In this document: piece by piece, positions 9,267 through 20,186 of the stretch
Position numbering within the stretch: the stretch's first letter is position 1
Layout of the letters: the number at the start of each line of letters is the position of its first letter
DNA from: Elainella sp. Prado103
GTDB lineage: Bacteria > Cyanobacteriota > Cyanobacteriia > Elainellales > Elainellaceae
Direction of reading: 5' to 3'
Assembly: GCA_025454395.1 (NCBI GenBank)
Contig: JALOOM010000002.1
Span: 62,001-126,000 of the forward strand
Length of the DNA stretch: 64,000 nt
The notes under the pieces: model-generated
The model's input: the letters and a program-made list of their open reading frames with translations, nothing else
Database searches by the model: none
What the model was told of the DNA's origin: nothing
Made by a program: the position numbers and the translations under genes

Positions 9267-10364
9267 TCAACCCTTTTGTGGATCCGGCACATTCACCCAA
9301 CTGCCACTCTGGCTCGATCGATGGGTTAGATCCATCAGGAGCTGGGAGTAGACCCCTTCTTGCAAAGATGGCGACAGCGAAACGCCGCGATCGATCCCTT
9401 CTACCCAGCGATCGACCACCCGAATAAACGGCGCTAACCGCCCATCGGCATAGGTTTGGGGAAATTCTAACCGCTGCGGCATGTCTAGCTCAACGAGTGG
9501 TTCGCCCTGCTGACTGCCCCAGAGTTTGAAGCCATGCACATAGTCGCTAGGATTGTCGCTGCCCAGAATCAACGTGCCGCGATCACCATAAATCTCCAGC
9601 CAATGCCCGCGCCCCCGGTAGGTCACTGCGCTCAAACAAGCCTGGCAAGGTGTGCCATCGGTCAGCTCCAGCATCAGCAAACAGGTATCATCGGCATCGA
9701 CGGGCTTCAGTTCACCTGTAGTGGGATCGGGGCGAGTGGGGATCGTTGTGCTCAACTGACCACAGAGGCGTTTGACGGGCGCAAATAGCCAGGCCAGGTA
9801 GTCGAAGAAATGGGAGCCGATCGCGCCCAGAACCCCACCCCCCTGATCCTTGCGGGCATACCAATTCCAGGGACGAGTCGCATCCGCTCGACTACTGACC
9901 AGCCAATCCACCTTGATCAGCCGCTTTTGCCCGACATAGCCTGCTGCCAACAGTTCTGCCAACCGCTGCCAGGCCGGCACAAACCGAAACTCAAAATCCA
10001 TAATAGTGATCACCCCTTGCGTTTGGGCCAACTGGTATAGCGCCGTGGCCTCGTTCACATTCAGGGCAGTTGGTTTTTCCAGCAGGAGGTGCTTTCCGGC
10101 TTGCAGCACTGCTTGCGCCATTTCATAATGCAGAAAAGGGGGGGTAGAAATGCTGACAGCTTGCACGGCCGGAAGCTGCACTAAATCTGCAAGCTGCGAA
10201 CAGGCATACGGAATCTGATGCGCTTGGGCGATCGCCTCCGCCTGGGCTGGATCGCGATGATAAACCGCCACGACTTCCGTGCGATGGTGAATTTGCAAGC
10301 CCGGAATGTGGATCTTCTGCCCAAATCCAGTGCCGACGACTGCCACCCCAAGAGAATCTGCCAT
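9267..10364 (-). CDS. Gfo/Idh/MocA-family NAD(P)-dependent oxidoreductase
   Basis: 365 aa. The N-terminal Rossmann fold carries VAVVGTGFGQKIHIPGL, and the family's hallmark EKP sequence occurs in LLLEKPTALNVNEA (about residue 95), followed by FEFRFVPAWQRL. The C-terminal half is the alpha/beta GFO_IDH_MocA domain. Members oxidise or reduce sugars, inositols, biliverdin and related compounds. The substrate here is not evident; length and motifs do not indicate biliverdin reductase in particular. It is divergent from groEL2, sharing a 147-bp spacer that contains the CIRCE element. Confidence 0.88.
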   Translation of the reverse strand: MADSLGVAVVGTGFGQKIHIPGLQIHHRTEVVAVYHRDPAQAEAIAQAHQIPYACSQLADLVQLPAVQAVSISTPPFLHYEMAQAVLQAGKHLLLEKPTALNVNEATALYQLAQTQGVITIMDFEFRFVPAWQRLAELLAAGYVGQKRLIKVDWLVSSRADATRPWNWYARKDQGGGVLGAIGSHFFDYLAWLFAPVKRLCGQLSTTIPTRPDPTTGELKPVDADDTCLLMLELTDGTPCQACLSAVTYRGRGHWLEIYGDRGTLILGSDNPSDYVHGFKLWGSQQGEPLVELDMPQRLEFPQTYADGRLAPFIRVVDRWVEGIDRGVSLSPSLQEGVYSQLLMDLTHRSSQSGSWVNVPDPQKG

Positions 10365-10449
10365 ACTTCACGTCCTCATTTAAAAACAGCAAGTTTTTCT
10401 TTATCTCATCATCCCACCCTCAAAGTTCGGCTATCCCCCCATGACCGTT

Positions 10450-12203
<1,754 letters not shown>

Positions 12204-12260
12204 CCCCCCCCAATCGCTGAAGGGGCACCATAAGCCGTGCCCTGTCCGATTCAAAGTCCA

Positions 12261-12282
12261 AGGGGTGCAAGCTTGTGCCCCT
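12261..12282. other. 22-bp inverted repeat after groEL2
   Basis: AGGGGTGCAAG directly followed by CTTGTGCCCCT forms an almost perfect hairpin of up to 11 pairs (two G-T) with essentially no spacer. No T-tract follows, so it is not a standard intrinsic terminator. It may slow transcription or protect the groEL2 mRNA 3' end. Confidence 0.4.
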
Positions 12283-12395
12283 CGGCAGGATCACGAGGCT
12301 GAGATCCAATGGGAGTCGCTGACCCATCGAGGTTGGGCGCGCTATTCTGGAAAAGCACTATTCTGGAAAGCAGTCCTATCCGATCACAGTTGGCA

Positions 12396-14747
12396 ATGCT
12401 CGATATCTCTCAACAGCTCGCAATCGAACTTTCTCTTCAACCGTTTCAGGTAGAAAATGCCCTGGCGTTATTGGCGGAAGGCGGTACCGTTCCCTTCATT
12501 GCCCGCTATCGCAAAGAGCGCACGGGTGAAATGAATGAAATACAACTGCGAGACTTGTTCGATCGCTATGCTTACCTGACCGAACTGGAAACCCGCAAAG
12601 CCGCTATTCTCAAGTCGATCGCCGATCAGGGCAAGCTAACCGCAGACCTGGAAGCCAAAATTACCGCCTGTCTGCAAAAAAACGAACTTGAAGATCTCTA
12701 TTTGCCCTATCGCCCCAAACGGCGCACTAAAGCGACGATCGCCCGTGAAAAGGGGTTAGAGCCGCTGGCAACCTGGATCCAGTCTCTCAATCAACCTCAA
12801 GCAGGAGCCGCGCCGCTCTTAGCGGAAGCCGCCCAATATGTTGATGCAGAAAAAGGGGTCAAATCCGCTGAGGAAGCCTTACAGGGGGCATCCGACATCC
12901 TGGCGGAAGAGGTGGCCGAGAAAGCCGAATTACGGGCTTATCTGCGAGATTTCCTGCTGGAATCTGGGGTGTTTGTGTCGCGGATCAAGCCGGATTATCC
13001 GGAAGGCTCCACTAAGTTTGAGATGTACCGCAGCTACCAGTCGCGGGTCAAAACCATTGCTCCTCACAATCTGCTGGCTTTGTATCGCGGTGAAGCGGAA
13101 GGGGTTTTGGAATTCGATCTAGACTTTGATGTCGAGTCCTCGCTGATCTATCTAGAGTCGCAGGAGAGCCGCAGCCAGCAGCGCCCAGTGCGGGAGTTCT
13201 ATCGCCGCATGTTGGAAGATGCCTTTAATCGGCTGATCAAAACTTCGCTGATCAATGAAGTGCGATCCCTGAAAAAGCAGGCGGCTGATGTCGAATCGAT
13301 TAAAACCTTCGAGGCCAATTTACGCGAATTGCTGCTAGCTGCACCGGCCGGCATGAAACCCACTTTGGCGATCGATCCAGGATTCCGCACCGGCTGCAAG
13401 GTGGCAGTGCTAGATCAAACCGGCAAGTTTTTGGATTACCAAACCATCTTTCCCCACCAAGCGGCTGCCCAGCGAGTCCAAGCAGCTAAGACGGTGCAAA
13501 CCCTGATCGAAAAGCATCAGGTGGCTTTGATTGCGATCGGCAACGGCACCGCTAGCCGCGAAACGGACGAGTTTGTCAGCGAAGTGTTGCAGCAACTAGA
13601 CCGTAAACCGATCAAAGTGATCGTGAATGAAGCCGGAGCCTCGGTATATTCGGCCAGCGAGGTGGCCATTGCCGAATTTCCTGATTTTGATGTGACGGTG
13701 CGGGGCGCGATCAGCATTGGGCGCAGATTGCAGGATCCGCTCGCAGAACTGGTGAAGATCGATCCCAAGTCGATCGGGGTGGGACAATACCAGCATGATG
13801 TTGATCAAAAGCTGCTGAAGAAAAAGCTGGATGAAACGGTGGAAAGCTGCGTAAACTACGTCGGTGTAGACTTGAACACAGCTTCAAAAGAACTGCTCAC
13901 CTTTGTCTCCGGCATTAACGCTACCGTTGCGAATAACATTGTGTCCTACCGGAACCAGAATGGTGCGTTTCGCAGTCGGCGCGAGTTGCTAAAAGTGCCC
14001 AAACTGGGCCCGAAAGCCTTCGAGCAGGCTGCCGGTTTTTTGCGGATTCGGGACGGCGAAAATCCGCTCGACAACACGGCCGTTCACCCCGAAAGCTACA
14101 AGGTAGTGCAGTCGATCGCGACCGATTTGCAAGTCCCCTTGAATGCGGTCACGCAGCTCGCCGAGCAGTTGCGCAAAGTAGACTTAAAACGCTATGTCAC
14201 CGAAACGATCGGTGAACCGACCCTGCGCGATATTGTGGCCGAGCTAGAGAAGCCGGGCCGTGATCCCCGGGCTGAGTTCAAGTACGCCACCTTCCAGGCT
14301 GGAATCAAGGAAATTAGCGATCTCAAGCCTGACATGGAGCTAGAAGGCGTGGTCACGAACGTGGCCAACTTTGGGGCTTTTGTGGATATTGGCGTGCATC
14401 AGGATGGCTTGGTGCATGTGTCGCAGTTGGCCGATCGATTTGTCAGCGATCCCAAACAGGTGGTGAAGGTAGGACAGGTAGTGAAGGTGCGGGTGCTGGA
14501 GGTCAACGAAGCCCTGAAACGGATCAGCCTCTCCATGCGTTCTGCAGATGCCTCGCCTCGTGCTGATCGCCCTCAACCCCACTCGTCCGATCGCCCTGCC
14601 AATCCATCCACTGGACATCGATCGGCCAAGCCAACTGGGAATCGATCGCAGTCGGAGCGAAAAACTCCTGCTGAGCCGCCCGCTCCTTCCTCATCTGCTC
14701 CCACCGATCTCGAAGCACTGAAAGCAAAATTTAATCGCAAGCTTTAA
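12396..14747 (+). CDS. tex: Tex-family RNA-binding transcription accessory protein
   Basis: 783 aa from ATG 12396 (MLDISQQLAIEL). The longer ORF start adds 29 residues not typical of the family. Order: Tex N-terminal helical domain (GGTVPFIARYRKERTGEM), YqgF/RNase H-like domain (LAIDPGFRTGCKVAVLD), helix-hairpin-helix (LLTFVSGINATVANNIV, LLKVPKLGPKAFEQAAGF), then an S1 RNA-binding domain (LEGVVTNVANFGAFVDIGVHQDGLVHVSQ) ending near residue 720. A basic Pro/Ser/Arg-rich tail of about 65 residues is likely disordered. Tex binds RNA and acts with the transcription machinery in other bacteria. It follows groEL2 by 192 bp but is probably separately transcribed. Confidence 0.93.
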   Translation: MLDISQQLAIELSLQPFQVENALALLAEGGTVPFIARYRKERTGEMNEIQLRDLFDRYAYLTELETRKAAILKSIADQGKLTADLEAKITACLQKNELEDLYLPYRPKRRTKATIAREKGLEPLATWIQSLNQPQAGAAPLLAEAAQYVDAEKGVKSAEEALQGASDILAEEVAEKAELRAYLRDFLLESGVFVSRIKPDYPEGSTKFEMYRSYQSRVKTIAPHNLLALYRGEAEGVLEFDLDFDVESSLIYLESQESRSQQRPVREFYRRMLEDAFNRLIKTSLINEVRSLKKQAADVESIKTFEANLRELLLAAPAGMKPTLAIDPGFRTGCKVAVLDQTGKFLDYQTIFPHQAAAQRVQAAKTVQTLIEKHQVALIAIGNGTASRETDEFVSEVLQQLDRKPIKVIVNEAGASVYSASEVAIAEFPDFDVTVRGAISIGRRLQDPLAELVKIDPKSIGVGQYQHDVDQKLLKKKLDETVESCVNYVGVDLNTASKELLTFVSGINATVANNIVSYRNQNGAFRSRRELLKVPKLGPKAFEQAAGFLRIRDGENPLDNTAVHPESYKVVQSIATDLQVPLNAVTQLAEQLRKVDLKRYVTETIGEPTLRDIVAELEKPGRDPRAEFKYATFQAGIKEISDLKPDMELEGVVTNVANFGAFVDIGVHQDGLVHVSQLADRFVSDPKQVVKVGQVVKVRVLEVNEALKRISLSMRSADASPRADRPQPHSSDRPANPSTGHRSAKPTGNRSQSERKTPAEPPAPSSSAPTDLEALKAKFNRKL

Positions 14748-14775
14748 TTTTTAGAGCGGTTCCACAAAACATGAC

Positions 14776-15600
14776 TTAACCCCAACTGACAATCCCTGAC
14801 CATTGCACTTTCTTTTGAGACTCCCGGCGATAAGAGAAAAATCGATCGGGATTTTGGTAGGTACAGTAGGGGGCGATCGCAATTTGATCGGGTTCAATCC
14901 CCAATTGCCGCAACTGAAGCGCGTTGACTTTCCGCACATCGAGCCTGGCCCGACCGGGTTGGGGATCGTCTAGCACAGGAGAATCGGGTAACTGACGTAA
15001 CGTGGCAACTACTGCTTCAACTGGTTGGGTAGGGTCTGGTTGTTCTGGCAAAATGGTTTGCCCGACTTGGGCGGCGACGGTGGTTGAGACTTGATAAACT
15101 TCTCCGGTAATCGCCGGCCCCATGACCACGCGCAAGTCTGGCAGTTGCGATCCCTGGGACTGCATCTGGGCGATCGTTTTGGGTACAATTTGAGCCGCTG
15201 TGCCGCGCCAACCGGCATGAATGGCCGCTACTCGCCCCGTGGCTAGATCACCAATCAGTAAAGGCGTACAGTCTGCCGTACAGGCCCACACAGACTGGTT
15301 TTCCCGACTGGTGAATAATCCATCTGCTTCAGCAAGAGGAACCTCGTCGTTGTCCCGATCCGTCGATCGCACGGGCGGGAGGGAATCCGCATTCAGCACC
15401 TGATCTCCATGCACCTGTTTGACGCGATACACAGTTGCTGCGGGATGGAGGATCTCGATCAAGGCTTCGGGGGGGCGGGGTGCAAACTGCTGGGTGAAAA
15501 AGCCGTGGCTCCAATCGTTCAGGAGGCTACAAGTCAGATAGGGTAAGCCCTGCCAGGTTTGCCAATGCCAGTCTGAAGGCTGGGTAAACGGAGTCTGCAT
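14776..15600 (-). CDS. pgeF: Peptidoglycan editing factor PgeF (laccase-domain / DUF152, YfiH)
   Basis: 274 aa from ATG at 15600 (MQTPFTQPSDWHWQ); the ORF track extends 21 codons further without family support. Signature residues are CTADCTPLLIGD, VAAIHAGWRGTAAQIV and the C-terminal IAPYCTYQNPDRFFSYRRE, with Cys and His positions forming the zinc site of the family. PgeF hydrolyses wrongly incorporated residues in UDP-MurNAc peptides in E. coli; the older label is multicopper polyphenol oxidase. It lies 34 bp downstream of a small gene on the same strand and converges with tex. Confidence 0.9.
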   Translation of the reverse strand: MQTPFTQPSDWHWQTWQGLPYLTCSLLNDWSHGFFTQQFAPRPPEALIEILHPAATVYRVKQVHGDQVLNADSLPPVRSTDRDNDEVPLAEADGLFTSRENQSVWACTADCTPLLIGDLATGRVAAIHAGWRGTAAQIVPKTIAQMQSQGSQLPDLRVVMGPAITGEVYQVSTTVAAQVGQTILPEQPDPTQPVEAVVATLRQLPDSPVLDDPQPGRARLDVRKVNALQLRQLGIEPDQIAIAPYCTYQNPDRFFSYRRESQKKVQWSGIVSWG

Positions 15601-15634
15601 GGGAGAAGTTTGCCTGTTTGAGCGGGTTTGCTTC

Positions 15635-15883
15635 TCACAGCTTAACCCGCAGTGCCGCTTCAATCTGCTGAAAAATTGCCGGTAATGCAGTGGCTTCAGT
15701 GGGTTCAGGCTGGGTCAGATGCGTAGGTGAAGGGTTGGATGCATCAGACTGATGATCAGCCAAAAACTGAAGGGGATTGACCTCAACCGATCGCGTTGTG
15801 AGCAGTACAGGGGTTTGATGCTGCTGATACCAAGTTAGGGCTCCGGTGGTGAGTAGCGTTGCAAGGGCAAACCGCTGGAACAT
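15635..15883 (-). CDS. Small hypothetical membrane-anchored or exported protein
   Basis: 82 aa from ATG 15883 (MFQRFALATLLTTGALTWYQQHQ). The N-terminus has a basic residue followed by a hydrophobic stretch, consistent with a signal anchor. The rest is polar and Pro/Ser/Thr-rich, ending in a short amphipathic helix (LPAIFQQIEAALRVK). I do not recognise a family. It directly precedes pgeF on the same strand (34 bp), so the two may be cotranscribed. The ORF-track start 17 codons upstream is possible but places extra residues before the hydrophobic segment. It could also be spurious. Confidence 0.5.
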   Translation of the reverse strand: MFQRFALATLLTTGALTWYQQHQTPVLLTTRSVEVNPLQFLADHQSDASNPSPTHLTQPEPTEATALPAIFQQIEAALRVKL

Positions 15884-16313
15884 GCGTGATTGGAATGGGT
15901 GAGTTAGGAAGTGCCGCATAAAATCCCCCGCCAAAACCGAGTGCTGTGCTTCCTTCTACGGGGTAAAACGGACTGATTCCTGATGTAAGGACTGCTCTTC
16001 TCGTCATCTTCACGGAGACTTAATCTCAACTTAGAAAATCCCAGATTGACCGATCGGGTTACTCCTGACCCAGGCGATCGATCGCTAAGATGGAAAGCGA
16101 TTGATTGCATGAATTGCTTGCACGAATTGATTGCATGAGTGGTGAAAGACAGACATCTATGATTGAGCTGACCACCGAATGTGCTATTTTTAGGGGCGTT
16201 GTGTAATGGTGTGGAACCTGAAAAGAGGCAAGCCGAGTCGTAAGTTAGACAGGCTTGATGTTGAACCTCGTGCTAAGCATTCACTGCCCATTGTTGTCTG
16301 TGAGGATGCCGGA

Positions 16314-17642
16314 ATGACTCAGCCTTGTCCATTGATCAAGATCAAATTGGTCAAATCGACACATAAATCTGATCGCCATTTATCTTGGCTCTGGCTCAGT
16401 GGATTGTGCTGGCTGGGGAGTAGTCTAGGTGGGGCGGCTTGGGCCCAGACGACACCGGAGATGATAGTACCGAGTGCGGAAGAACTATTGCCGGTTGAAT
16501 CGATCGAGACCCCTCCTCCGGTTGAATCTCCAGAAATGTATGCTGAACCAGCGGTGGAACCTCCTCCCTCTACAGAGCCGATCGAACCGGCGATCGAGCC
16601 ACCGAGTCGATCGGTTGATCTAGAGCTGATTAGCCCCGTCGAAGATGCCAATGGTTCCCCACCTTTGGTGACCCCCAATTTGGAAACTCAGGCAGAAGCA
16701 GCATTTGGTGAATCCCCCGCTCAATCCTCGGCTGGCTTTGGGGCTGGCTTTGGGGCTGGCTTTGGCAGTTTCATCGATCAAACCCCCTATTCGTTGGGTG
16801 CCACAGATAATCCGAATGTCGTGATTTCAGAGCGCTCAACCGGCTGTGAAGCAACAGTTCAGCTCGGACAGGCGGTTTCGGGCGGACTTTGTTCTTTTAC
16901 GCAAGAATATGCTGCCGAACAGATGGGAGTAACGATCGGTGGATCAAACGGTGAATTTAGTTTGGGGGTGGTGTATAGCGGAGGTCGTACTACTCCTGCC
17001 GGTCGCGACTACTACAATTTGACGATTCGCCCACCTGCGCGCCTCACGAGTGGTAATCTCGGCTTACTCTTTCCTTTGTCGATCCCGGCTGCCATTACCT
17101 CAGCATTCGGTTGGCGTATCCATCCGGTCATTGGCAATAGTCGGTTTCACTCTGGGACTGATTTAGGTGCTCCCCACGGTACGCCGGTCTTGGCGGCCTT
17201 CTCTGGCAAGGTGGCAGTGGCTGATTTTATGGGAGGCTACGGGCTCACAGTCGTGCTGCAACATCAAAACAGCACCGAAGAAACCCTGTATGGGCACTTG
17301 TCAGAGATTTTTGTCAAGCCTGGTGAAGAGGTCAAACAAGGCGAAGTGATCGGTCGGGTCGGCAGCACAGGGCTTTCAACCGGGCCACACCTCCACTTTG
17401 AGTTTCGTAAACAAACCCCGGATGGTTGGGTTGTGATGGATGCAGGCAGTACGCTTGAATATGCGCTCTCCCAGTTTATGAATGCCTTGAAATTGGGTTT
17501 AGCCTATCCACCAAAGCTGGCTCTGCTCCAGTCCACTAGCTTTAGCAAAGCCCTGGAAATGGCCAATACCAAGAACGCTCCTGACTCTTCTGCTTCAGAG
17601 GCTGACCTGAGATCGGCTGTAGCCGCTCCGGAACTGAGATAA
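16314..17642 (+). CDS. Exported M23-family peptidoglycan metallopeptidase (LytM/NlpD-like)
   Basis: 442 aa from ATG 16314, preceded by GAGG, giving a signal peptide (HLSWLWLSGLCWLGSS...GGAAWA). The upstream in-frame ATG at 16206 would bury that signal. Residues about 45-150 are Pro/Glu-rich and low complexity. The C-terminal M23 domain shows the zinc ligands FHSGTDLGAPHG (His, Asp) and GPHLHFEFR (HxH), with GWRIHPVIG before them. Such enzymes cleave peptide cross-links in the periplasm or regulate amidases during division. A short GAGFGAGFGAGFG repeat lies before the domain. The gene is followed after 16 bp by the YggT gene in the same direction. Confidence 0.9.
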   Translation: MTQPCPLIKIKLVKSTHKSDRHLSWLWLSGLCWLGSSLGGAAWAQTTPEMIVPSAEELLPVESIETPPPVESPEMYAEPAVEPPPSTEPIEPAIEPPSRSVDLELISPVEDANGSPPLVTPNLETQAEAAFGESPAQSSAGFGAGFGAGFGSFIDQTPYSLGATDNPNVVISERSTGCEATVQLGQAVSGGLCSFTQEYAAEQMGVTIGGSNGEFSLGVVYSGGRTTPAGRDYYNLTIRPPARLTSGNLGLLFPLSIPAAITSAFGWRIHPVIGNSRFHSGTDLGAPHGTPVLAAFSGKVAVADFMGGYGLTVVLQHQNSTEETLYGHLSEIFVKPGEEVKQGEVIGRVGSTGLSTGPHLHFEFRKQTPDGWVVMDAGSTLEYALSQFMNALKLGLAYPPKLALLQSTSFSKALEMANTKNAPDSSASEADLRSAVAAPELR

Positions 17643-17658
17643 GATCAAACAGTGATGG

Positions 17659-17970
17659 ATGAAGGTAATGCAATTGTCTATGACTGCTCCAACGATCGCC
17701 GCTTGGGTGCTGGGCCCGTTACTGGGCGGGATGATTTTCTTATTTATCTTTCGGATCGTGTTGACCTGGTATCCCCAAGTGGATGTGCAGAAGTTTCCGT
17801 TCAGTTTAGTATTTTGGCCAACAGAACCGTTCCTGTTGCCGCTACGCCAGGTGATCCCGCCGATCGGGGGCGTGGATATCACACCGATCATCGGAGTCGG
17901 CGTATTTAGCTTTCTCCGGGAGATCTTGCTAGGGCAACAGGGATTGCTCACTCTGCTCAACCATGTTTGA
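17659..17970 (+). CDS. YggT-family (Ycf19-like) membrane protein
   Basis: 103 aa. Two hydrophobic segments (VLGPLLGGMIFLFIFRIVLTWYP and IIGVGVFSFLREILLG) are separated by the family's loop with FPFSLVFWPTEPFLLPLRQVIPPIGGVDITPI. YggT/Ycf19 proteins are thylakoid or plasma membrane proteins of cyanobacteria and plastids, implicated in cell shape, nucleoid and thylakoid organisation. Start choice between ATG 17659 and later Met codons (QLSMTAP) is uncertain. Convergent with the glycan gene at 17989, with only 18 bp between stops. Confidence 0.9.
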   Translation: MKVMQLSMTAPTIAAWVLGPLLGGMIFLFIFRIVLTWYPQVDVQKFPFSLVFWPTEPFLLPLRQVIPPIGGVDITPIIGVGVFSFLREILLGQQGLLTLLNHV

Positions 17971-17988
17971 TGGATTAATTGGCATGGG

Positions 17989-18897
17989 CTATTTCAGGCT
18001 CAGCTTGCGTAAGGCTCTTTGCCAGAACTGAGGTTTCGGTGAGGCCGGTACGGGCTGCATTGAGGGCTTTGCTTCGTTGAGATAGCGATAATGGGCCCAA
18101 ATTTCCCAATAGGGGCAGCCTGGTTCAATGCGAATCCCCGCCCAGTGTAGATATTGCAGAGGTTGGTTGACTTTGGGATCGATCAATCGATCGCCAGATT
18201 GCCAGAAATGCTGGCTACCGGCCCAGTTGCCAGGTGCCTTTTCCGAACGACGAACGAGATTCAGGCGTTTCGGGAAGCGACTCAGGACGGTGTAATTGAG
18301 GATCGGTTGATCCGAGGTTTTTTGAGAAAAGTCGAAATACTCCGGGTGAGCTGCACATTCTGCGAAGATTTCACCCAGATCTGCCTCACTGATCACCCCT
18401 TTTTTGCTGCCCCAAAAGCCTGAGTTAAACACGTCCTGGCAATCGGTAGCACTCAAAACACCAGATTCAATCACAGCCGGGGTAAACACATTGGTGAGTC
18501 CGGTCGTATGCTGGTAATCGCAGCAGATAAAATCGTAGGTTTCTAATTCGTTCAGGTGATCGGCAATTTTCTCAAATACGACTACATCGGTGTCAATATA
18601 AAGGAACCGATCGAATTCACCAAACCAGCAGGCAAACTTACGAACAACGTTCGGCCGCGCAAAGAAACCATTGCCAAAAGTCTGTTGAAGTTGTGCTGTG
18701 AGGCGATCGATAAACTCCAGATCGGCAAATACGGTGACTCCGTAGGGCTTCAATACTTCAGCAATCTGGTGATACTGATCGTTATAGGGGATCATCACCA
18801 CGGGTGTTTCAGGATCGTAAAACCGAATGCTTTTGATCAGTGCAATCGTCTGTTCGGTTACCCGATCGTTCGCAGTAATGTAGATACCACGCTTCAT
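17989..18897 (-). CDS. Npun_R2821/Npun_R2823-type glycosyltransferase-like protein, copy 1
   Basis: 302 aa. It begins MKRGIYITANDRVTEQTIALIKSIR, has FLYIDTDVVVFEKI (a GT-A style DxD-like acidic motif near residue 105) and YDFICCDYQ, then FNSGFWGSKKG. The arrangement is that of nucleotide-sugar dependent GT-A enzymes such as the GT8 class, and it matches a cyanobacterial family named after Nostoc loci. Acceptor and donor are unknown. A paralogue follows at 18960, read in the same direction with a 62-bp spacer. Together with the GT10 gene they form a glycan-modifying cluster. The function is inferred from fold signature and context. Confidence 0.75.
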   Translation of the reverse strand: MKRGIYITANDRVTEQTIALIKSIRFYDPETPVVMIPYNDQYHQIAEVLKPYGVTVFADLEFIDRLTAQLQQTFGNGFFARPNVVRKFACWFGEFDRFLYIDTDVVVFEKIADHLNELETYDFICCDYQHTTGLTNVFTPAVIESGVLSATDCQDVFNSGFWGSKKGVISEADLGEIFAECAAHPEYFDFSQKTSDQPILNYTVLSRFPKRLNLVRRSEKAPGNWAGSQHFWQSGDRLIDPKVNQPLQYLHWAGIRIEPGCPYWEIWAHYRYLNEAKPSMQPVPASPKPQFWQRALRKLSLK

Positions 18898-18959
18898 GAA
18901 ATTATCCTCGTAAATAAACCTGCTATGGGGTGGTGGGTTGAAGATTCCTGAGCCAAAAA

Positions 18960-19964
18960 TTAGCGAGCAGAGGCAAGACCGAGCTTACGCAGTAGCCGAT
19001 CGGAAAAACTGGGTGGGGCGTTGTAAGCCACTGGTTTACCCACTAACATCGGGCGAGCTTCGTGCAGAAACCGATAGTGCAAAAATAGCTCGCGGTAGGG
19101 AAAATCAATGTTCTCTCCGGCGCAGACAGCTCGAAAGAGGCGGCTAGATAATCCAATGTAATGCAGGTAAGTCAGGGCGGCTTCCCGATCGTAGAGGCGG
19201 TCATCCCGCATGTGAAAATGGCTCGAGGTGACCGAGTTACCAGCTCGCTGACTCACTGGCAGATGAAGCGCTAGATTATGAACTCCCACCTTGCTGCGGA
19301 GTGCCATATAGTTCAGCACGGACTGATTGGGGGCTCCCATGTAAAGCAATTCAGCATCCCCAGATGCAAGTTGTTCTACTAGCCAATCTCGTTGTTCCGT
19401 TGGGAAAAGACCGCGTTTAGAGGCGTAGCAACCGGCGCAGAAAATTTCTGACTCAACCTGTTCGTGCGGAAACTGCTGCCACAACCGATCGGATTGAACA
19501 TTGAAAATATGGGCCGGATCCTTGAACTGAAAGTCATACACCACAAAGTCATGCTGGTCGAGGGCTGTGAAGAAGACTTCCAGCGAACTGAGCACCAATG
19601 TATCTGCATCCAAATAAATGAAGCGATCGAACGGTGCAGCAAAGTCAAAAGCTGCATAACGATGGTTGGATCCCAGCCGATAGACCCCGTTGATTCCTTG
19701 GGCTTGCCAAGTAGTGAGCGCAGATGGGTGGGTTTGCCAGACGCGGGTTGAGAAGTCTTCCCAGCGTCCAAAAATTTCTGGATCGTCCATCAGCGTTACA
19801 TGCGGACGAGATGCCACAATTTCACGCACCCGCTCAATTCGATCGTCGAAAGCAATCACACAAACGGGATAGGGTTTGCCTGCATTAACTTCAATACTGT
19901 TGAGGAGTGCCATCAGTTGATCCGCAACCCCATCGTTGGCTAGCGTATAAATTCCGTCGATCAT
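18960..19964 (-). CDS. Npun_R2821/Npun_R2823-type glycosyltransferase-like protein, copy 2
   Basis: 334 aa, paralogous to the gene at 17989: MIDGIYTLANDGVADQLMALLNSIE aligns with the other N-terminus, and FIYLDADTLVLSSLE gives the DAD (DxD-like) metal and nucleotide site. Further common parts are HDFVVYDFQ, CAGCYASKRGLF and FLHEARPM near the C-terminus. No signal peptide or TM segment is visible, so it is likely cytosolic. It lies between copy 1 and the GT10 gene on the same strand. Substrate is unknown. Sequence divergence between the copies is large enough that they need not share an acceptor. Confidence 0.75.
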   Translation of the reverse strand: MIDGIYTLANDGVADQLMALLNSIEVNAGKPYPVCVIAFDDRIERVREIVASRPHVTLMDDPEIFGRWEDFSTRVWQTHPSALTTWQAQGINGVYRLGSNHRYAAFDFAAPFDRFIYLDADTLVLSSLEVFFTALDQHDFVVYDFQFKDPAHIFNVQSDRLWQQFPHEQVESEIFCAGCYASKRGLFPTEQRDWLVEQLASGDAELLYMGAPNQSVLNYMALRSKVGVHNLALHLPVSQRAGNSVTSSHFHMRDDRLYDREAALTYLHYIGLSSRLFRAVCAGENIDFPYRELFLHYRFLHEARPMLVGKPVAYNAPPSFSDRLLRKLGLASAR

Positions 19965-20186
19965 GGCAAATAAAAATTAAGAAAGGACACAAGAAAGAAC
20001 AAACCAAAAACAGGAAATCAGCAGCAGAAAATCAACAGCAGAAAATCAGGAAACTAATTCACTGACCAGAGAACATGAGGCTAGACAACGTTGGGCGATA
20101 TCTTGACCTTGAACGTCTCAGCCTTCTATGTCTTAGGAACCAGAATTCATTAAAATTGCTGCCAAAAGTTGGGGCACCAGGTACTT

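Noticed and set aside
12261-12282. groEL2 intrinsic terminator
   Set aside because: Strong inverted repeat but no T-run follows, so recorded only as a hairpin.
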